Below are positions 18,706 through 28,125 of a DNA stretch of 64,000 bases, in pieces; the first letter of the stretch is position 1, and the number at the start of each line of letters is the position of its first letter. The notes beneath the pieces were generated by a model, which was not told the origin of the DNA, searched no databases, and saw nothing but the letters and a program-made list of their open reading frames with translations. This DNA is from Erythrobacter sp. (lineage in GTDB: Bacteria > Pseudomonadota > Alphaproteobacteria > Sphingomonadales > Sphingomonadaceae): contig JASBTD010000055.1 of the NCBI GenBank assembly GCA_030148605.1, forward strand, positions 58,747 to 122,746, read 5' to 3'. The position numbers and the translations under genes were made by a program.

Positions 18706-19632
18706 TCAGCTGAAGGCGAGAACAATGGTAGCGGAGAATGCGACCAACAGGATGCCGCCCATCGCGCGGCCAATCTGCTGCGCCCGCGCAACGATGATCA
18801 GGAAAGCCACCGCACTCAGCGCCAGCAGCACCAGCTCGTATGTCAGCAGGTCCGCCGGAATTGCGAAGGGTGCGATGCCCATCGTCGCGCCGCCGATCAG
18901 CAGGATGTTGTAGATGTTCGAGCCAACGACATTGCCGATGGCGAGCCCGGGCTTGCCACGGATCGCGGCTGCGACCGAGGCCGCCAGCTCCGGCAGGGAA
19001 GTGCCAACGGCAACCACTGTCAGCCCGATTGCCGTCTCTGACACTCCGAAAATGCACGCCAGATCAATCGCCCCGGCAACCAGCGCCTGCCCGCCGACCA
19101 CCAGCAGCCCCAGGCCAATCGAAAACAGCAGGATCGCCGCGGGCAAGCGCACCTGAGGTTCGGGCTCGTCCTCGTCATCGCCCACATCGGAATGCGGGTG
19201 GTTATAGCGCCAGTAGATATAGGCCACGATCGCCGCGAGCAGCGCCACACCGATCCATGTCGAGCCGACCTGCGCCGCGGTCAGCCCCCACAGAACCATC
19301 GTCGCCATCAGTGCCACCACCGCATCGCGCCGCCCGGTGCCGGTCAGCGCGATCGGCATGACCATCGCCGTCGCGCCCAGGATCAGCAGCGTATTAGCCA
19401 GGTTCGAGCCGACGATATTGCCCCAGGCAATGCCCGGTGACCCCGCCAGCGCGGCTTCAATGCTGGCAACCATTTCCGGCATCGATGTCGCAAAGCCGAC
19501 GATCACCAGCCCGGTGACAAGGTTTGACACGCCCAGCCGCTGGGCAATGCCCACCGCGCCGCGCACCAGCAGCTCGCCGCCAATCGCCAGGCCGACAAGG
19601 CCGACTGCGCTATAGAGAATCGCTTCGATCAT
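18706..19632 (-). CDS. Calcium/sodium antiporter (CaCA family)
   Basis: A 308-residue antiporter made of two inverted repeats of about five helices. Each carries the alpha-repeat signature: GFATSMPEMVASIEAAL with GNIVGSNLAN, and AVGTSLPELAASVAAAI with GNVVGSNIYN. An acidic loop (about residues 150-165) separates the halves. It exchanges Na+ or H+ for Ca2+ in the inner membrane. It lies between rnhB and ccrM, two genes often adjacent in alphaproteobacteria. Confidence 0.93.
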   Translation of the reverse strand: MIEAILYSAVGLVGLAIGGELLVRGAVGIAQRLGVSNLVTGLVIVGFATSMPEMVASIEAALAGSPGIAWGNIVGSNLANTLLILGATAMVMPIALTGTGRRDAVVALMATMVLWGLTAAQVGSTWIGVALLAAIVAYIYWRYNHPHSDVGDDEDEPEPQVRLPAAILLFSIGLGLLVVGGQALVAGAIDLACIFGVSETAIGLTVVAVGTSLPELAASVAAAIRGKPGLAIGNVVGSNIYNILLIGGATMGIAPFAIPADLLTYELVLLALSAVAFLIIVARAQQIGRAMGGILLVAFSATIVLAFS

Positions 19633-19659
19633 CGACGCGCGATTAGACTATTCGTAGAA

Positions 19660-20244
19660 CTAAAGAAGTGCCAATTGCGCAACCGGCGCAAATGACTGGC
19701 GATGAAGCGGGGTTGGTCCATGCACGCGCAACGCTTCCATATGCTCAGCGGTTCCGTAACCCTTGTTGCGATCCCAGCCATAATGCGGATGCGCCTTGGC
19801 CGCTTCGCACATCATCCGGTCGCGCCACTCCTTGGCGATGATGGAGGCGGCGGAAATGGCGGGCTCCAGCGCGTCGCCACCGATGATCGGCTTGGCATCG
19901 GGCCAGCGCCACAGATCACAGCGGCCATGGGGCGAAAGATTGCCATCGATCAGCACGGCTTCTGGTTCTGCGCCCAGTTTCTCGACCAGCTCGCACACAG
20001 CCAGCGACATCGCACGCATGGTGGCCTGCAGGATGTTGATCCGGTCAATCTCTGGTGGCTCGACCACCCCCAGCCCCCAAGCGCAGCTTGCGCGAATACC
20101 CTCGTCGAGCTCGGCACGCCGTTTCGCCGAAAGCTTCTTGGAATCGTCCAGCCCTTGCGGATGGCCCTCACCTAGCACAACCGCCGCAGCCACAACCGGC
20201 CCCGCCAATGGCCCGCGACCGGCCTCGTCAACGCCAATTATCAT
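19660..20244 (-). CDS. rnhB: Ribonuclease HII
   Basis: Removes RNA primers and misplaced ribonucleotides from DNA. The first motif [13 protein letters not shown] (residues 4-16) carries the catalytic Asp-Glu and the GRG loop, and LIDGN (about residue 98) holds another Asp. [12 protein letters not shown] is the family-typical fourth segment. At 194 residues it is normal for the family. It precedes the antiporter and ccrM on the same strand. Confidence 0.95.
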   Translation of the reverse strand: MIIGVDEAGRGPLAGPVVAAAVVLGEGHPQGLDDSKKLSAKRRAELDEGIRASCAWGLGVVEPPEIDRINILQATMRAMSLAVCELVEKLGAEPEAVLIDGNLSPHGRCDLWRWPDAKPIIGGDALEPAISAASIIAKEWRDRMMCEAAKAHPHYGWDRNKGYGTAEHMEALRVHGPTPLHRQSFAPVAQLALL

Positions 20245-20290
20245 TTATCTGGCACCGTTTTGCATTTCGCGCATTTCACAAGGCATGACC

Positions 20291-21442
20291 ATGTTTTCGA
20301 AATCCTCCATCGCACTATTCCCCGTCACCCTGATGCTCGCAAGTTGCGGCACCGCTGCAGATGTGGACACCGCCGCATCAAGCGCAGAGCCGGAGCTCGT
20401 GATCGAAGAGATCAGTACCTATGACGAGCCTTGGGCCGCGGCCTTTGCGCCTGGCACGCAGACTTTGTTCATCACGCTCAAATCGGGTGGAATGCGCGGG
20501 ATAGACACAGCCACGGGGCGCGAATTCACTGTAACGGGCGTTCCGCAAGTCGCCTATGGCGGCCAGGGCGGGCTTGGCGATGTCGCTTTCCTCGGTAGCG
20601 AAGCTGCCGATAGCGTTAGCAGCCGCACAATCTATCTCAGCTGGGCGGAGGCGGGCTCAGGCCAAACCTACGGCGCTGCTTTGGGCCGCGGCACGCTCGC
20701 TTGCGAAGCGGGTGGCGACTGCGCGATCGAAGGCATGGAAGTGATATGGCGGCAATCGCTCAAGACTGGCCGCCAGGGCCACTATTCGCACCGTATCCGT
20801 TTCGCGCCTGACGAAAGCTACATGTTTGTCGCCAGCGGCGACCGGCAGGAGCTTGATCCGGCTCAGGACACCACAAACAACCTTGGCACAATCGTACGGC
20901 TTAACCTCGACGGCACCCCTGCTGACGGCAATCCGATAGCCGAACAAGGCGGCGTGACGGCGCAAATCTGGTCCTACGGCCATCGCAACCCGCTCGGCAT
21001 GGATTTCGATGCAGAGGGGCGGCTATGGGACATGGAGCATGGCCCGGCAGGCGGTGATGAACTCAATCTGGTCGAACGCGGCGCCAATTACGGTTGGCCG
21101 GTGCGCTCGAACGGGGACCACTACAATGGCGATGACATCCCCGATCACAGTGAAGACGACGGGTTCAACAAGCCCGCCATCCACTGGACACCGGTGATCG
21201 GCCCGGGGGACATGATCTTCTATCGCGGCGACATGTTTGATGCGTGGCAGGGTGATGCACTGATCGCGGGCCTGACGGGAGAGGCAATTGTCCGCGTCGA
21301 GATCGATGGCGAAACGGCAAGCGAGGCCGCGCGATACGATGTCGGCGGGCGCATCCGCTCGATCGATGAGGGGCCAGACGGCGCGCTGTGGGTGCTGGAA
21401 GACGGCACCGACGGCCGCTTGCTCAAGATCACTGCGAAGTAG
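20291..21442 (+). CDS. PQQ-dependent sugar dehydrogenase-like lipoprotein
   Basis: A 383-residue beta-propeller of the soluble glucose/sorbosone dehydrogenase family. The signal ends in the lipobox LASC, so it is probably anchored to a membrane facing the periplasm. Family motifs include GGQGGLGDVAF, GRQGHYSHRIRF (with the active-site His), GDRQELDPAQD, YGHRNPLGMDF and EHGPAGGDELN. Some relatives keep the fold but use other substrates. The second of two in-frame ATGs is chosen because AAGG lies seven bases before it. Confidence 0.88.
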   Translation: MFSKSSIALFPVTLMLASCGTAADVDTAASSAEPELVIEEISTYDEPWAAAFAPGTQTLFITLKSGGMRGIDTATGREFTVTGVPQVAYGGQGGLGDVAFLGSEAADSVSSRTIYLSWAEAGSGQTYGAALGRGTLACEAGGDCAIEGMEVIWRQSLKTGRQGHYSHRIRFAPDESYMFVASGDRQELDPAQDTTNNLGTIVRLNLDGTPADGNPIAEQGGVTAQIWSYGHRNPLGMDFDAEGRLWDMEHGPAGGDELNLVERGANYGWPVRSNGDHYNGDDIPDHSEDDGFNKPAIHWTPVIGPGDMIFYRGDMFDAWQGDALIAGLTGEAIVRVEIDGETASEAARYDVGGRIRSIDEGPDGALWVLEDGTDGRLLKITAK

Positions 21443-21507
21443 GATTTGCTTCGCCACGCATAATGTGCATCGACATGAGGTCGCGCTCGAACTAAGCGCG
21501 CTGCCCC

Positions 21508-22014
21508 ATGGCGAGCATCATTCCTCTGGCCAATGTCGAACCCGACATGATCGAGCAATTGCTCGACCGTGCTTTCGGGCCGGATCGCCATGCCCGCACC
21601 GCCTATCGCATCCGCACCGGCATGGATTGGCTCGAAGCGCTGAGTTTCGCCGCGCTCGACGATCAGGACATGCTGGTTGGCACGATCCAGACCTGGCCGG
21701 TTGCGCTGACCGATCGCGAGGGCCGTCCGCATCCACTGCTCATGATCGGACCGGTCGCAGTGATCCCTGAACTGCAAGGCGAAGGATATGGCAAGGCCTT
21801 GATGGCAGCGGTACTGGGCTCGCTCGATCCGCAGGCCACTCTGCCGCAAGTGCTGATCGGGGATGAGCCATATTACGGGCGCTGGGGCTTTGCGGCCGCG
21901 GCCACATCTGGCTGGCGTTGCCCGGGCCCGTGGGATGCAAATCGTTTGCTGGTTCGGTGTGACAACCCGGCGGTGCTGCCCGATGAAGGCATGCTTGGGC
22001 CTTGGAATGGATGA
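21508..22014 (+). CDS. GNAT-family N-acetyltransferase
   Basis: A 168-residue protein of the GNAT fold. The acetyl-CoA-binding loop reads PELQGEGYGKALM (around residue 87), matching the R/Q-x-x-G-x-G/A signature. The substrate amine is unknown; short GNATs of this shape acetylate small molecules or protein termini. It precedes the DUF1285-Nudix-cca operon by 27 bases on the same strand and could be part of that transcript. Confidence 0.85.
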   Translation: MASIIPLANVEPDMIEQLLDRAFGPDRHARTAYRIRTGMDWLEALSFAALDDQDMLVGTIQTWPVALTDREGRPHPLLMIGPVAVIPELQGEGYGKALMAAVLGSLDPQATLPQVLIGDEPYYGRWGFAAAATSGWRCPGPWDANRLLVRCDNPAVLPDEGMLGPWNG

Positions 22015-22041
22015 CGCTTTCTGGCAGTCCGCTCGACAGCA

Positions 22042-22590
22042 ATGCCATACGATCCGCCTCCCTATCTTGCCGAACTGAGCCTGGCTGAAATCGCCGAACA
22101 GGTTGCGCAGCGCAAACTGCCGCCGGTCGAAAGCTGGGATCCTCAGCAAGTGACCGACAGCTTCATGCGGATTGCGGCTGACGGCACATGGTATCATCAA
22201 GGCGAACCGATCCGGCGCGAAGCGATGGTGCGCGCCTTTGCCGGGCTGCTGACGCGAGACGAGAGCGGGCAGCACTGGCTGGTCACGCCGTTCGAGAAGT
22301 CCTCGATCGAAGTCGAGGATGCGGCCTTTGTCGCGGTTGATGTGGCGCGGCGAGATACCGGGCTGGCCTTTCGCCTCAATACCGATGAGATTGTGATTGC
22401 CGGGCCTGACAATCGCCTGCGCGCGGCGGGCGATGACGAAACGCCTGCGCTGTACCTGCATGTGCGGCGCGGCTGCGAAGCGCGGCTCAATCGCAGCACA
22501 TACCAGCAGCTGGCAGAGGTCGCGCTTGAAGCTGGCGATGGCTGGACCGTTACCAGCCAGGGCGAGGCATTCTCGCTGCTGCCGCAATGA
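22042..22590 (+). CDS. DUF1285 domain protein
   Basis: A 182-residue protein of DUF1285, a family of unknown function known from structural genomics. Conserved segments seen are WYHQGEPIRREAMVRAFAGLL and WLVTPFEKSSIEVEDAAFV. It overlaps the next gene, a CoA pyrophosphatase, by four bases (ATGA). In many alphaproteobacteria it sits in this order before the Nudix and cca genes, which hints at a shared metabolic or RNA-related job that is not known. Confidence 0.88.
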   Translation: MPYDPPPYLAELSLAEIAEQVAQRKLPPVESWDPQQVTDSFMRIAADGTWYHQGEPIRREAMVRAFAGLLTRDESGQHWLVTPFEKSSIEVEDAAFVAVDVARRDTGLAFRLNTDEIVIAGPDNRLRAAGDDETPALYLHVRRGCEARLNRSTYQQLAEVALEAGDGWTVTSQGEAFSLLPQ

Positions 22591-23195
22591 GCGCGCTTTA
22601 CGATCATCTTTCGCAGCTGCTCGAACGCGGGCACAGCCGCGAGATCCCCGATCTGCTAAGCGATGAGCGTTTCGCCGTCGCCGAACGCACCACTGAAGCC
22701 GCCGTTCTGATCGCTGTCACCGACAAGGCAGAACCGGGCGTGATCCTGACTCAGCGGCCGCAGGGCATGCGCGATCATCCCGGGCAAGTCGCATTCCCGG
22801 GTGGGAAGATCGATCCGGGCGAAGATGCCGTAACCGCCGCATTGCGCGAGGCGGAGGAAGAATTGGCCATGGACCGCAGCGCGGTGCGCGTGATCGGAAC
22901 AACCGATCGCTACCAGACAGGGACCGGCTTCGATGTCACGCCGGTGCTTGGCGTGGTGCCACCGGACCTTGATTTGACGCCGCACCCGCTCGAAGTCGAA
23001 GCCTGGTTCGAAGCACCACTGCAATATCTGCTCGAGCGCGAGCATTGGGAAACGCATGAAGTGTTTTGGCGCGGCGCGATGCGCAGCTATCTAGAACTCA
23101 ATTACAACGGTTTCCGGATCTGGGGAGTGACCGCTGCCATCATCGCCAATCTCGCGCGCAGGATTACACCTGAGGAGATAGCTCATGTTCGCTAA
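22587..23195 (+). CDS. CoA pyrophosphatase (Nudix)
   Basis: A 202-residue Nudix hydrolase of the CoA diphosphatase group (NUDT7/NudL-like). The Nudix box GKIDPGEDAVTAALREAEEELAM follows the GQVAFPGG segment, and the LLTQRP-type start of the group appears as VILTQRPQGMRDHPGQ. It cleaves CoA or acyl-CoA to 3',5'-ADP and phosphopantetheine. It overlaps the upstream gene by 4 bases and cca by 11 bases. Confidence 0.93.
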   Translation: MSALYDHLSQLLERGHSREIPDLLSDERFAVAERTTEAAVLIAVTDKAEPGVILTQRPQGMRDHPGQVAFPGGKIDPGEDAVTAALREAEEELAMDRSAVRVIGTTDRYQTGTGFDVTPVLGVVPPDLDLTPHPLEVEAWFEAPLQYLLEREHWETHEVFWRGAMRSYLELNYNGFRIWGVTAAIIANLARRITPEEIAHVR

Positions 23196-24360
23196 GCTAT
23201 CTGACGCGGCATGGACCAGGCGCGAAAGCCTGAAGCAGCTTGTCGCGGCGCTAGGCGCGGATAATATGCGCTGGGTTGGCGGGGCAATTCGTGACAGCCT
23301 GCTTGGCGCAGAGGTCAATGATGTCGATTGCGCGACCACACTGATGCCCGATGACGTCATGGAGCGATGCAGCGAGGCAGGCATTCGCACTGTGCCCACA
23401 GGGATCGAGCACGGAACCGTCACTGCCATTCTCAAGGGCGGGCCAGTTGAAGTGACGACCTTGCGTCGTGACGTCTCGACCGATGGACGGCGCGCCACTG
23501 TGTCCTTTGCCGAGACTTGGGAAGAAGACGCAGCGCGGCGCGATTTCACCATCAACGCGCTTTATGCCCATCCTGAAACGCTGGAAATCTCTGACTATTT
23601 CGGCGGGCTGGATGATCTGGCGGCGCGGCGGGTGCGCTTTATCGGCGATGCGCGCCAGCGGATCCGCGAGGATCATTTGCGCATCCTGCGCTATTTCCGT
23701 TTTCAGGCGCGCTTTGGGGCGGAGCTGGACGCTGAGGCGGAGGAAGCCTGCAGCGAACTGGCCTCGACGCTCAAGGGCCTGAGCCGCGAACGGATTGCTG
23801 CTGAGCTGACTGCCCTGCTCGCCTTGCCCGATCCGCATGCAACGGTTGCGCGGATGCGCAAACTCGGCGTGTTGCAGCAAGTCCTGCCAGAAACTTGCCC
23901 AGCGCATATCAAGGCGCTCGGCGAGTTGATCGAAGCGGAGAAGATGCAAGGCTTCGAACCCGATCCCATGCGCCGGATGGGCGCGCTTTTGCCGCCAGTT
24001 GTCGATATAGCTCAATCTGTTGCAGCACGGCTGCGCCTGTCGCGGGCGCAGCGCGGGCACTTGTCTGCGCTAGCCGATCGCACGCCAGCAGACCTCGATC
24101 AGCCAAAGGCGCTGGCCTATCGCGAAACACCTGAAGTGGCGATCGACCGGATCTTGTTGCAGGGCGGCGATGCACGCGAGCTAAATGGTTGGAATCCGCC
24201 GCAATTGCCCCTGAAAGGTGGCGAAATAGTCGAACGCGGAGTCGACGCCGGCCCGCGCGTTGCAGCAATCCTGCGCAAGGTTGAAAGCGCCTGGGTGAAC
24301 GAAGGATTCCCGCCACGCGAACGCGTGCTTGAGCTGCTTGAACGGGAACTTGACGGCTAA
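23185..24360 (+). CDS. cca: tRNA nucleotidyltransferase (CCA-adding)
   Basis: Class II nucleotidyltransferase that adds or repairs the 3' CCA of tRNAs. The head motif GGAIRDSLLGAEVNDVDCAT gives the active-site DxD, and RRDFTINALY is the nucleotide-selecting motif B. The QRIREDHLRILRYFRF segment follows, as expected. Length is 391 residues, usual for alphaproteobacterial versions. It is the third gene of the overlapping DUF1285-Nudix-cca operon. Some relatives are poly(A) polymerases, but operon and motifs favour tRNA repair. Confidence 0.92.
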   Translation: MFAKLSDAAWTRRESLKQLVAALGADNMRWVGGAIRDSLLGAEVNDVDCATTLMPDDVMERCSEAGIRTVPTGIEHGTVTAILKGGPVEVTTLRRDVSTDGRRATVSFAETWEEDAARRDFTINALYAHPETLEISDYFGGLDDLAARRVRFIGDARQRIREDHLRILRYFRFQARFGAELDAEAEEACSELASTLKGLSRERIAAELTALLALPDPHATVARMRKLGVLQQVLPETCPAHIKALGELIEAEKMQGFEPDPMRRMGALLPPVVDIAQSVAARLRLSRAQRGHLSALADRTPADLDQPKALAYRETPEVAIDRILLQGGDARELNGWNPPQLPLKGGEIVERGVDAGPRVAAILRKVESAWVNEGFPPRERVLELLERELDG

Positions 24361-24586
24361 ACTGGCATTTCTTCAGCACAGCTTCATCTTTGGCAATGCA
24401 TAAGAGTGCCGGTTGCATTGCTCGGTGGCTTATGGCTATAGGGCGCGCCCATCGCCGCGCTTGTTGCGGCTGCACCCATGGGAAACTGGCCTTTTCCAGT
24501 CTTCCGCAACATTTTTGGATCGGTCGCCGGCGCTGCGCGATTTTCCGGCACGCGGCGCTGTTGGATTGAATTAACGGAGAGTATTT

Positions 24587-25165
24587 ATGAAGTTTGCGAA
24601 GCTTGCCATCCTGGCCACTGCCCTCGCGGCAACCCCGATTGCAGCCAGCGCGCAGGATGTTGGCGCAACTGTCTATGGCAATGACGGCCAACCCGTTGGT
24701 ACGATCGAAAGCAATGACGGCACCAATGCTGTGCTGAAGGTTGGCGAATTCACCGCCGCGCTTCCGGTCAGCATCTTTGGCACGGGCGAAAATGGCCCAA
24801 CCATCAACGCGACACGCGATGCAGTTTATGCGCAACTCAAAGCGGCTGACGAGCAGGCAAAGGCCGCTGCGGCTGAAGCTCAGGCAAAGGCTGCAGCTGA
24901 AATGGCCGCAAAGCGCGATGCTGCGCTGATCGAAGGTGCGGCTGTCCTGTCTGCAGACACGCAGCCCGTCGGAATGGTGGCGTCCATCGATCCTGAAATG
25001 GATGCGGTCGTTGTCTTGCGCGAAGACGGCATGGTGACGCTGAAGCGTGAGCACTTCGCGGTTGACGCAGACGGCGCACTAATGGCGCTGTTCACCGTGG
25101 CACAGCTTGACGGTGCAACCGTGCCGGTTCCGGAAGGCGCAGAGATCGCCATTTCCGCCGAATAA
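24587..25165 (+). CDS. Secreted Ala-rich protein of unknown function
   Basis: A 192-residue protein with a signal peptide (cleavage likely after ASAQ, residues 20-23). Two beta-rich segments with similar phrasing (VYGNDGQPVGTIESNDG and VLSADTQPVGMVASIDPEMD) flank a central Ala/Lys/Glu helix (about residues 84-112). The two halves look like an internal duplication joined by a helix. I do not recognise a named family. CGGAGAG precedes the start. A terminator follows. Confidence 0.8.
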   Translation: MKFAKLAILATALAATPIAASAQDVGATVYGNDGQPVGTIESNDGTNAVLKVGEFTAALPVSIFGTGENGPTINATRDAVYAQLKAADEQAKAAAAEAQAKAAAEMAAKRDAALIEGAAVLSADTQPVGMVASIDPEMDAVVVLREDGMVTLKREHFAVDADGALMALFTVAQLDGATVPVPEGAEIAISAE

Positions 25166-25195
25166 GGCAAACCACATCGCCGCTTGGGCGTATTG

Positions 25196-25233
25196 AGGGC
25201 CGCGGGTGCAAAGCGCATCTGCGGCCCTTTGCT
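25196..25233 (+). terminator. Rho-independent terminator
   Basis: A 14-base stem (AGGGCCGCGGGTGC / GCATCTGCGGCCCT, two G-T pairs) with a 5-base loop, followed by TTTGCTTT. It ends the secreted-protein gene and may also serve the convergent parC gene. Confidence 0.75.
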
Positions 25234-25261
25234 TTGCAATCCTCTCCGATCCGGGGAGGAT

Positions 25262-27556
25262 TTAGAAGAACCTGTTATCCTTGGGGAAACCCTGCGGCGG
25301 CAAGCGGCCCGCGGCACCGCGCGCGACCTTCCATTGCCAGATCTCGTTTTCCGTACGCGTGCGGTCACCCTTCCCGCCCATCTGCCAGCTCAGCCCGTCT
25401 GCAAGCACGAATGTTGTCGCATCGCTCAGGCCGCCATCGCGATATCTCTGCAAGGTCACACCTTGACCCCGCGCCATCACCGGCACTTCTTCCAGGTTGA
25501 ACACCACCAGCTTGCGGTTCTCGCCCACGCAGGCGACGTGATCATGCGCATCTTCGATGGCATGCACCACGTTAAGCTTGGCATCGCCTTTGAGGTTCAC
25601 GACCTGTCGGCCCTTGCGCGTTTCCGCGAGCAATTCCGCCTCTTCCGCGACAAAGCCCTTGCCGATGGTCGACGCGAGCAGCAGCCGACCCTTGGGCCGA
25701 TGCACCACCATCCCCGCAATCCCGGTGTCGGCTTCCAGATCGACCATCGACTGCACCGGCTCGCCAAAGCCGCGCGCGCCGGGCAGCTTGTCTGCGCCCA
25801 GCGTGTAGAAACGCCCGTTCTCTGCCGCGATCAGGATTTTGTCAGTGGTCTGCGCATGCGCAATGAAGGCAAGCCCGTCGCCTTCCTTGTATTTGAACTC
25901 CTGATCGAGCGGCACATGCCCGCTCGCCGCGCGGATCCAGCCCTTTTGCGACAAGATCACGGTCACCGGCGCTTTCTCGATCATCGCATCCATGCTGAAT
26001 TCGACCGCGGGCTCGGCTTCCTCGATCCGCGTGCGCCGCGCGCCCAATGCCGTGTCGAGCCCGTATTCCTTTTGCAGCGCCTTGAGGTCGCGCTTCAGGC
26101 GGGTGCGCTGGCGCGCAGGGCTATCGAGCAGCTTTTGCAGCTCGTCCTGCTCGGCCAATAGGTCGTCTTTCTCCTGCCGCAGCTGCATTTCCTCCAGCTT
26201 GCGCAAGCTGCGCAGCCGCATGTTGAGGATCGCTTCAGCCTGCCGGTCGGTAAGCCTGAACTCCTCCATCATCACAGCCTTGGGATCATCCTCGTAGCGG
26301 ATGATCTCGATCACCCGGTCAAGATTGAGGAAGGCGATGATATAGCCTTCAACCAGCTCCAGCCGCCGCGCGATCTGGTCAAGCCGGTGCTGGCTGCGGC
26401 GCTGCAGGATCTCGATCTGGCTCGCGACCCAGTTCTGCAGCAGTTCCTTGAGCCCCATCACCATCGGGGTGCGATTGGCATCGAGCACGTTCAGGTTAAG
26501 CCCGAAGCGGGTTTCCAGATCGGTCAGCTTGAAGACCGATTCCTTGAGCAGCTCCGGATCGACATTGCGGCTGCGCGGGACCAGCACGATGCGGATCTGC
26601 TCGTCAGATTCGTCGCGCACATCATCGAGGATCGGCAGTTTCTTGTCCGCAATCGCTTGCGCGATCTGCTCGATCAGCTTGCCCTTCTGCACCTGATACG
26701 GAATTTCCGAGATCACCAGCTGCCACTGCCCGCCGCCCAGCCGCTCGATCCCGGCCTCGCGATCCTCGGCCTTGTCAGCTTCGGCAGCATGGAACACGCC
26801 GCGCACACGGAAACTGCCACGCCCGGTTTCATAGGCATGCGATATCACGTCGTGGCTGTCGATGATCTGCCCGCCAGTGGCGAAATCCGGCCCCTGGAAC
26901 AGTTCCATCAGCCGCGCATGCTCGACATGCGGATTGTCGATCAGCTCCAGCGTCGCTTCGATCACTTCAGCGACATTATGCGAAGGGATATTGGTCGCCA
27001 TGCCCACTGCGATCCCGCTGGCACCATTGGCGAGCAGATTGGGGAACAGGCCGGGGAAAATCTCCGGCTCCTGTTCTTCGCCATTGTAGGTCGGGATGAA
27101 ATCGACTGTGCCTTCGTCGAGGCCCTGCATCAGCTGCAGCGCGGTCTTGGTCAGCCGCGCTTCGGTGTAGCGGTAGGCGGCGGCGTTATCGCCATCGATA
27201 TTGCCGAAGTTCCCCTGCCCCTCGACCAGCGGATAACGTAGCGCAAAATCCTGAGCCAGGCGCACCATCGCGTCATAGACCGACGCGTCGCCATGGGGGT
27301 GGTATTTGCCGATCACGTCACCCACCACGCGCGCGCTCTTCTTGAAGGCGGAATTGGGATCAAGCTTCAGCTGCCGCATCGCCCATAGCAAGCGGCGGTG
27401 GACCGGCTTCAGCCCGTCACGCAGATCGGGCAGCGAACGCGCGGTGATGGTCGAGAGCGCATAGACGAGATAGCGTTCTTCCAGCGCGGAATCGAACGGA
27501 GCGTCGACAATCGCGTCGAACGGATCGGAATCGGGAATTTCAGTTACGTCAGCCAT
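25262..27556 (-). CDS. parC: DNA topoisomerase IV subunit A
   Basis: The 764-residue DNA-cleaving subunit of topoisomerase IV, which unlinks daughter chromosomes. The catalytic tyrosine is in [11 protein letters not shown] (near residue 131), and the quinolone-resistance region [13 protein letters not shown] is near residue 83. The C-terminal part carries a degenerate five- or six-blade propeller rather than the GyrA box, which separates it from gyrase A. ParC acts with ParE subunits encoded elsewhere; the parE toxin gene in this window is unrelated. Confidence 0.95.
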   Translation of the reverse strand: MADVTEIPDSDPFDAIVDAPFDSALEERYLVYALSTITARSLPDLRDGLKPVHRRLLWAMRQLKLDPNSAFKKSARVVGDVIGKYHPHGDASVYDAMVRLAQDFALRYPLVEGQGNFGNIDGDNAAAYRYTEARLTKTALQLMQGLDEGTVDFIPTYNGEEQEPEIFPGLFPNLLANGASGIAVGMATNIPSHNVAEVIEATLELIDNPHVEHARLMELFQGPDFATGGQIIDSHDVISHAYETGRGSFRVRGVFHAAEADKAEDREAGIERLGGGQWQLVISEIPYQVQKGKLIEQIAQAIADKKLPILDDVRDESDEQIRIVLVPRSRNVDPELLKESVFKLTDLETRFGLNLNVLDANRTPMVMGLKELLQNWVASQIEILQRRSQHRLDQIARRLELVEGYIIAFLNLDRVIEIIRYEDDPKAVMMEEFRLTDRQAEAILNMRLRSLRKLEEMQLRQEKDDLLAEQDELQKLLDSPARQRTRLKRDLKALQKEYGLDTALGARRTRIEEAEPAVEFSMDAMIEKAPVTVILSQKGWIRAASGHVPLDQEFKYKEGDGLAFIAHAQTTDKILIAAENGRFYTLGADKLPGARGFGEPVQSMVDLEADTGIAGMVVHRPKGRLLLASTIGKGFVAEEAELLAETRKGRQVVNLKGDAKLNVVHAIEDAHDHVACVGENRKLVVFNLEEVPVMARGQGVTLQRYRDGGLSDATTFVLADGLSWQMGGKGDRTRTENEIWQWKVARGAAGRLPPQGFPKDNRFF

Positions 27557-27647
27557 TGCTCACGCGCTTAGCAATGCGCGCGTGCAAGGGGGAGAGGCGT
27601 TTCCACAGGAATGGGTGGAATGTCTGCAAGTGGGTGGGGAGCGAACA

Positions 27648-27748
27648 TATCAAAGTTCGTCATGCTGAACTTGTTTCAGCATCCATTGTGCCTTCCAAAC
27701 CGCAGGTGCGATCGCACCAATGGACCCTGAAACAAGTTCAGGGTGACG
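27648..27748. repeat. 100-bp double stem-loop repeat, copy B (inverted)
   Basis: Near-perfect inverted copy of 17210-17310, with the order TGCTGAACTTGTTTCAGCA, GGTGCGATCGCACC, CCCTGAAACAAGTTCAGGG. It sits between parC and the ferredoxin gene. The two copies are about 10.3 kb apart. Confidence 0.9.
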
Positions 27749-27789
27749 GTCGTGGCGAATGTCCGCAATTGGGACTTTAGCAAAAGTTA

Positions 27790-28125
27790 CTACATCCGGC
27801 GCATGTCATGCGCTTCAGCGGGAACGGTTACACTCAACCCGTCCATCTCCTCGGTCAAATCGATCTGGCAGCTGAGGCGGCTCGTGCGGCGCACGCCGGC
27901 GGCGAAATCGAGCATGTCTTCCTCTTCCTCGCTCGCTTCGGGCAGCTTGCCGAACCATTCGGCATCGACAATCACATGGCAGGTCGAGCAAGCCATCTGG
28001 CCTTCGCACGTCCCCTCAAGCGGCAAACCCAATGCCTGCCCCACTTCGAGCAGTGACTGGCCCGCTTCGCCTTCGCCTTCGGTGACATTACCCTGGCTGT
28101 CCGTGAATCGCAGTTTGATGCTCAA
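27790..28125 (-). CDS. 2Fe-2S ferredoxin, adrenodoxin type
   Basis: A 111-residue electron carrier with a [2Fe-2S] cluster. The ligand pattern CEGQMACSTCHV gives three cysteines with C-x5-C-x2-C spacing, and the fourth is in RLSCQID, as in adrenodoxin/Isc ferredoxins. Its start overlaps the end of a cysteine desulfurase by four bases, so an Fe-S assembly role is likely. In relatives, similar ferredoxins also feed P450s. Confidence 0.92.
   Translation of the reverse strand: MSIKLRFTDSQGNVTEGEGEAGQSLLEVGQALGLPLEGTCEGQMACSTCHVIVDAEWFGKLPEASEEEEDMLDFAAGVRRTSRLSCQIDLTEEMDGLSVTVPAEAHDMRRM

Noticed and set aside
21220..22587. 455-codon minus-strand frame opposite the sugar dehydrogenase, acetyltransferase and DUF1285 genes
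   Set aside because: Crosses three plus-strand genes with clear signatures; no family features of its own.
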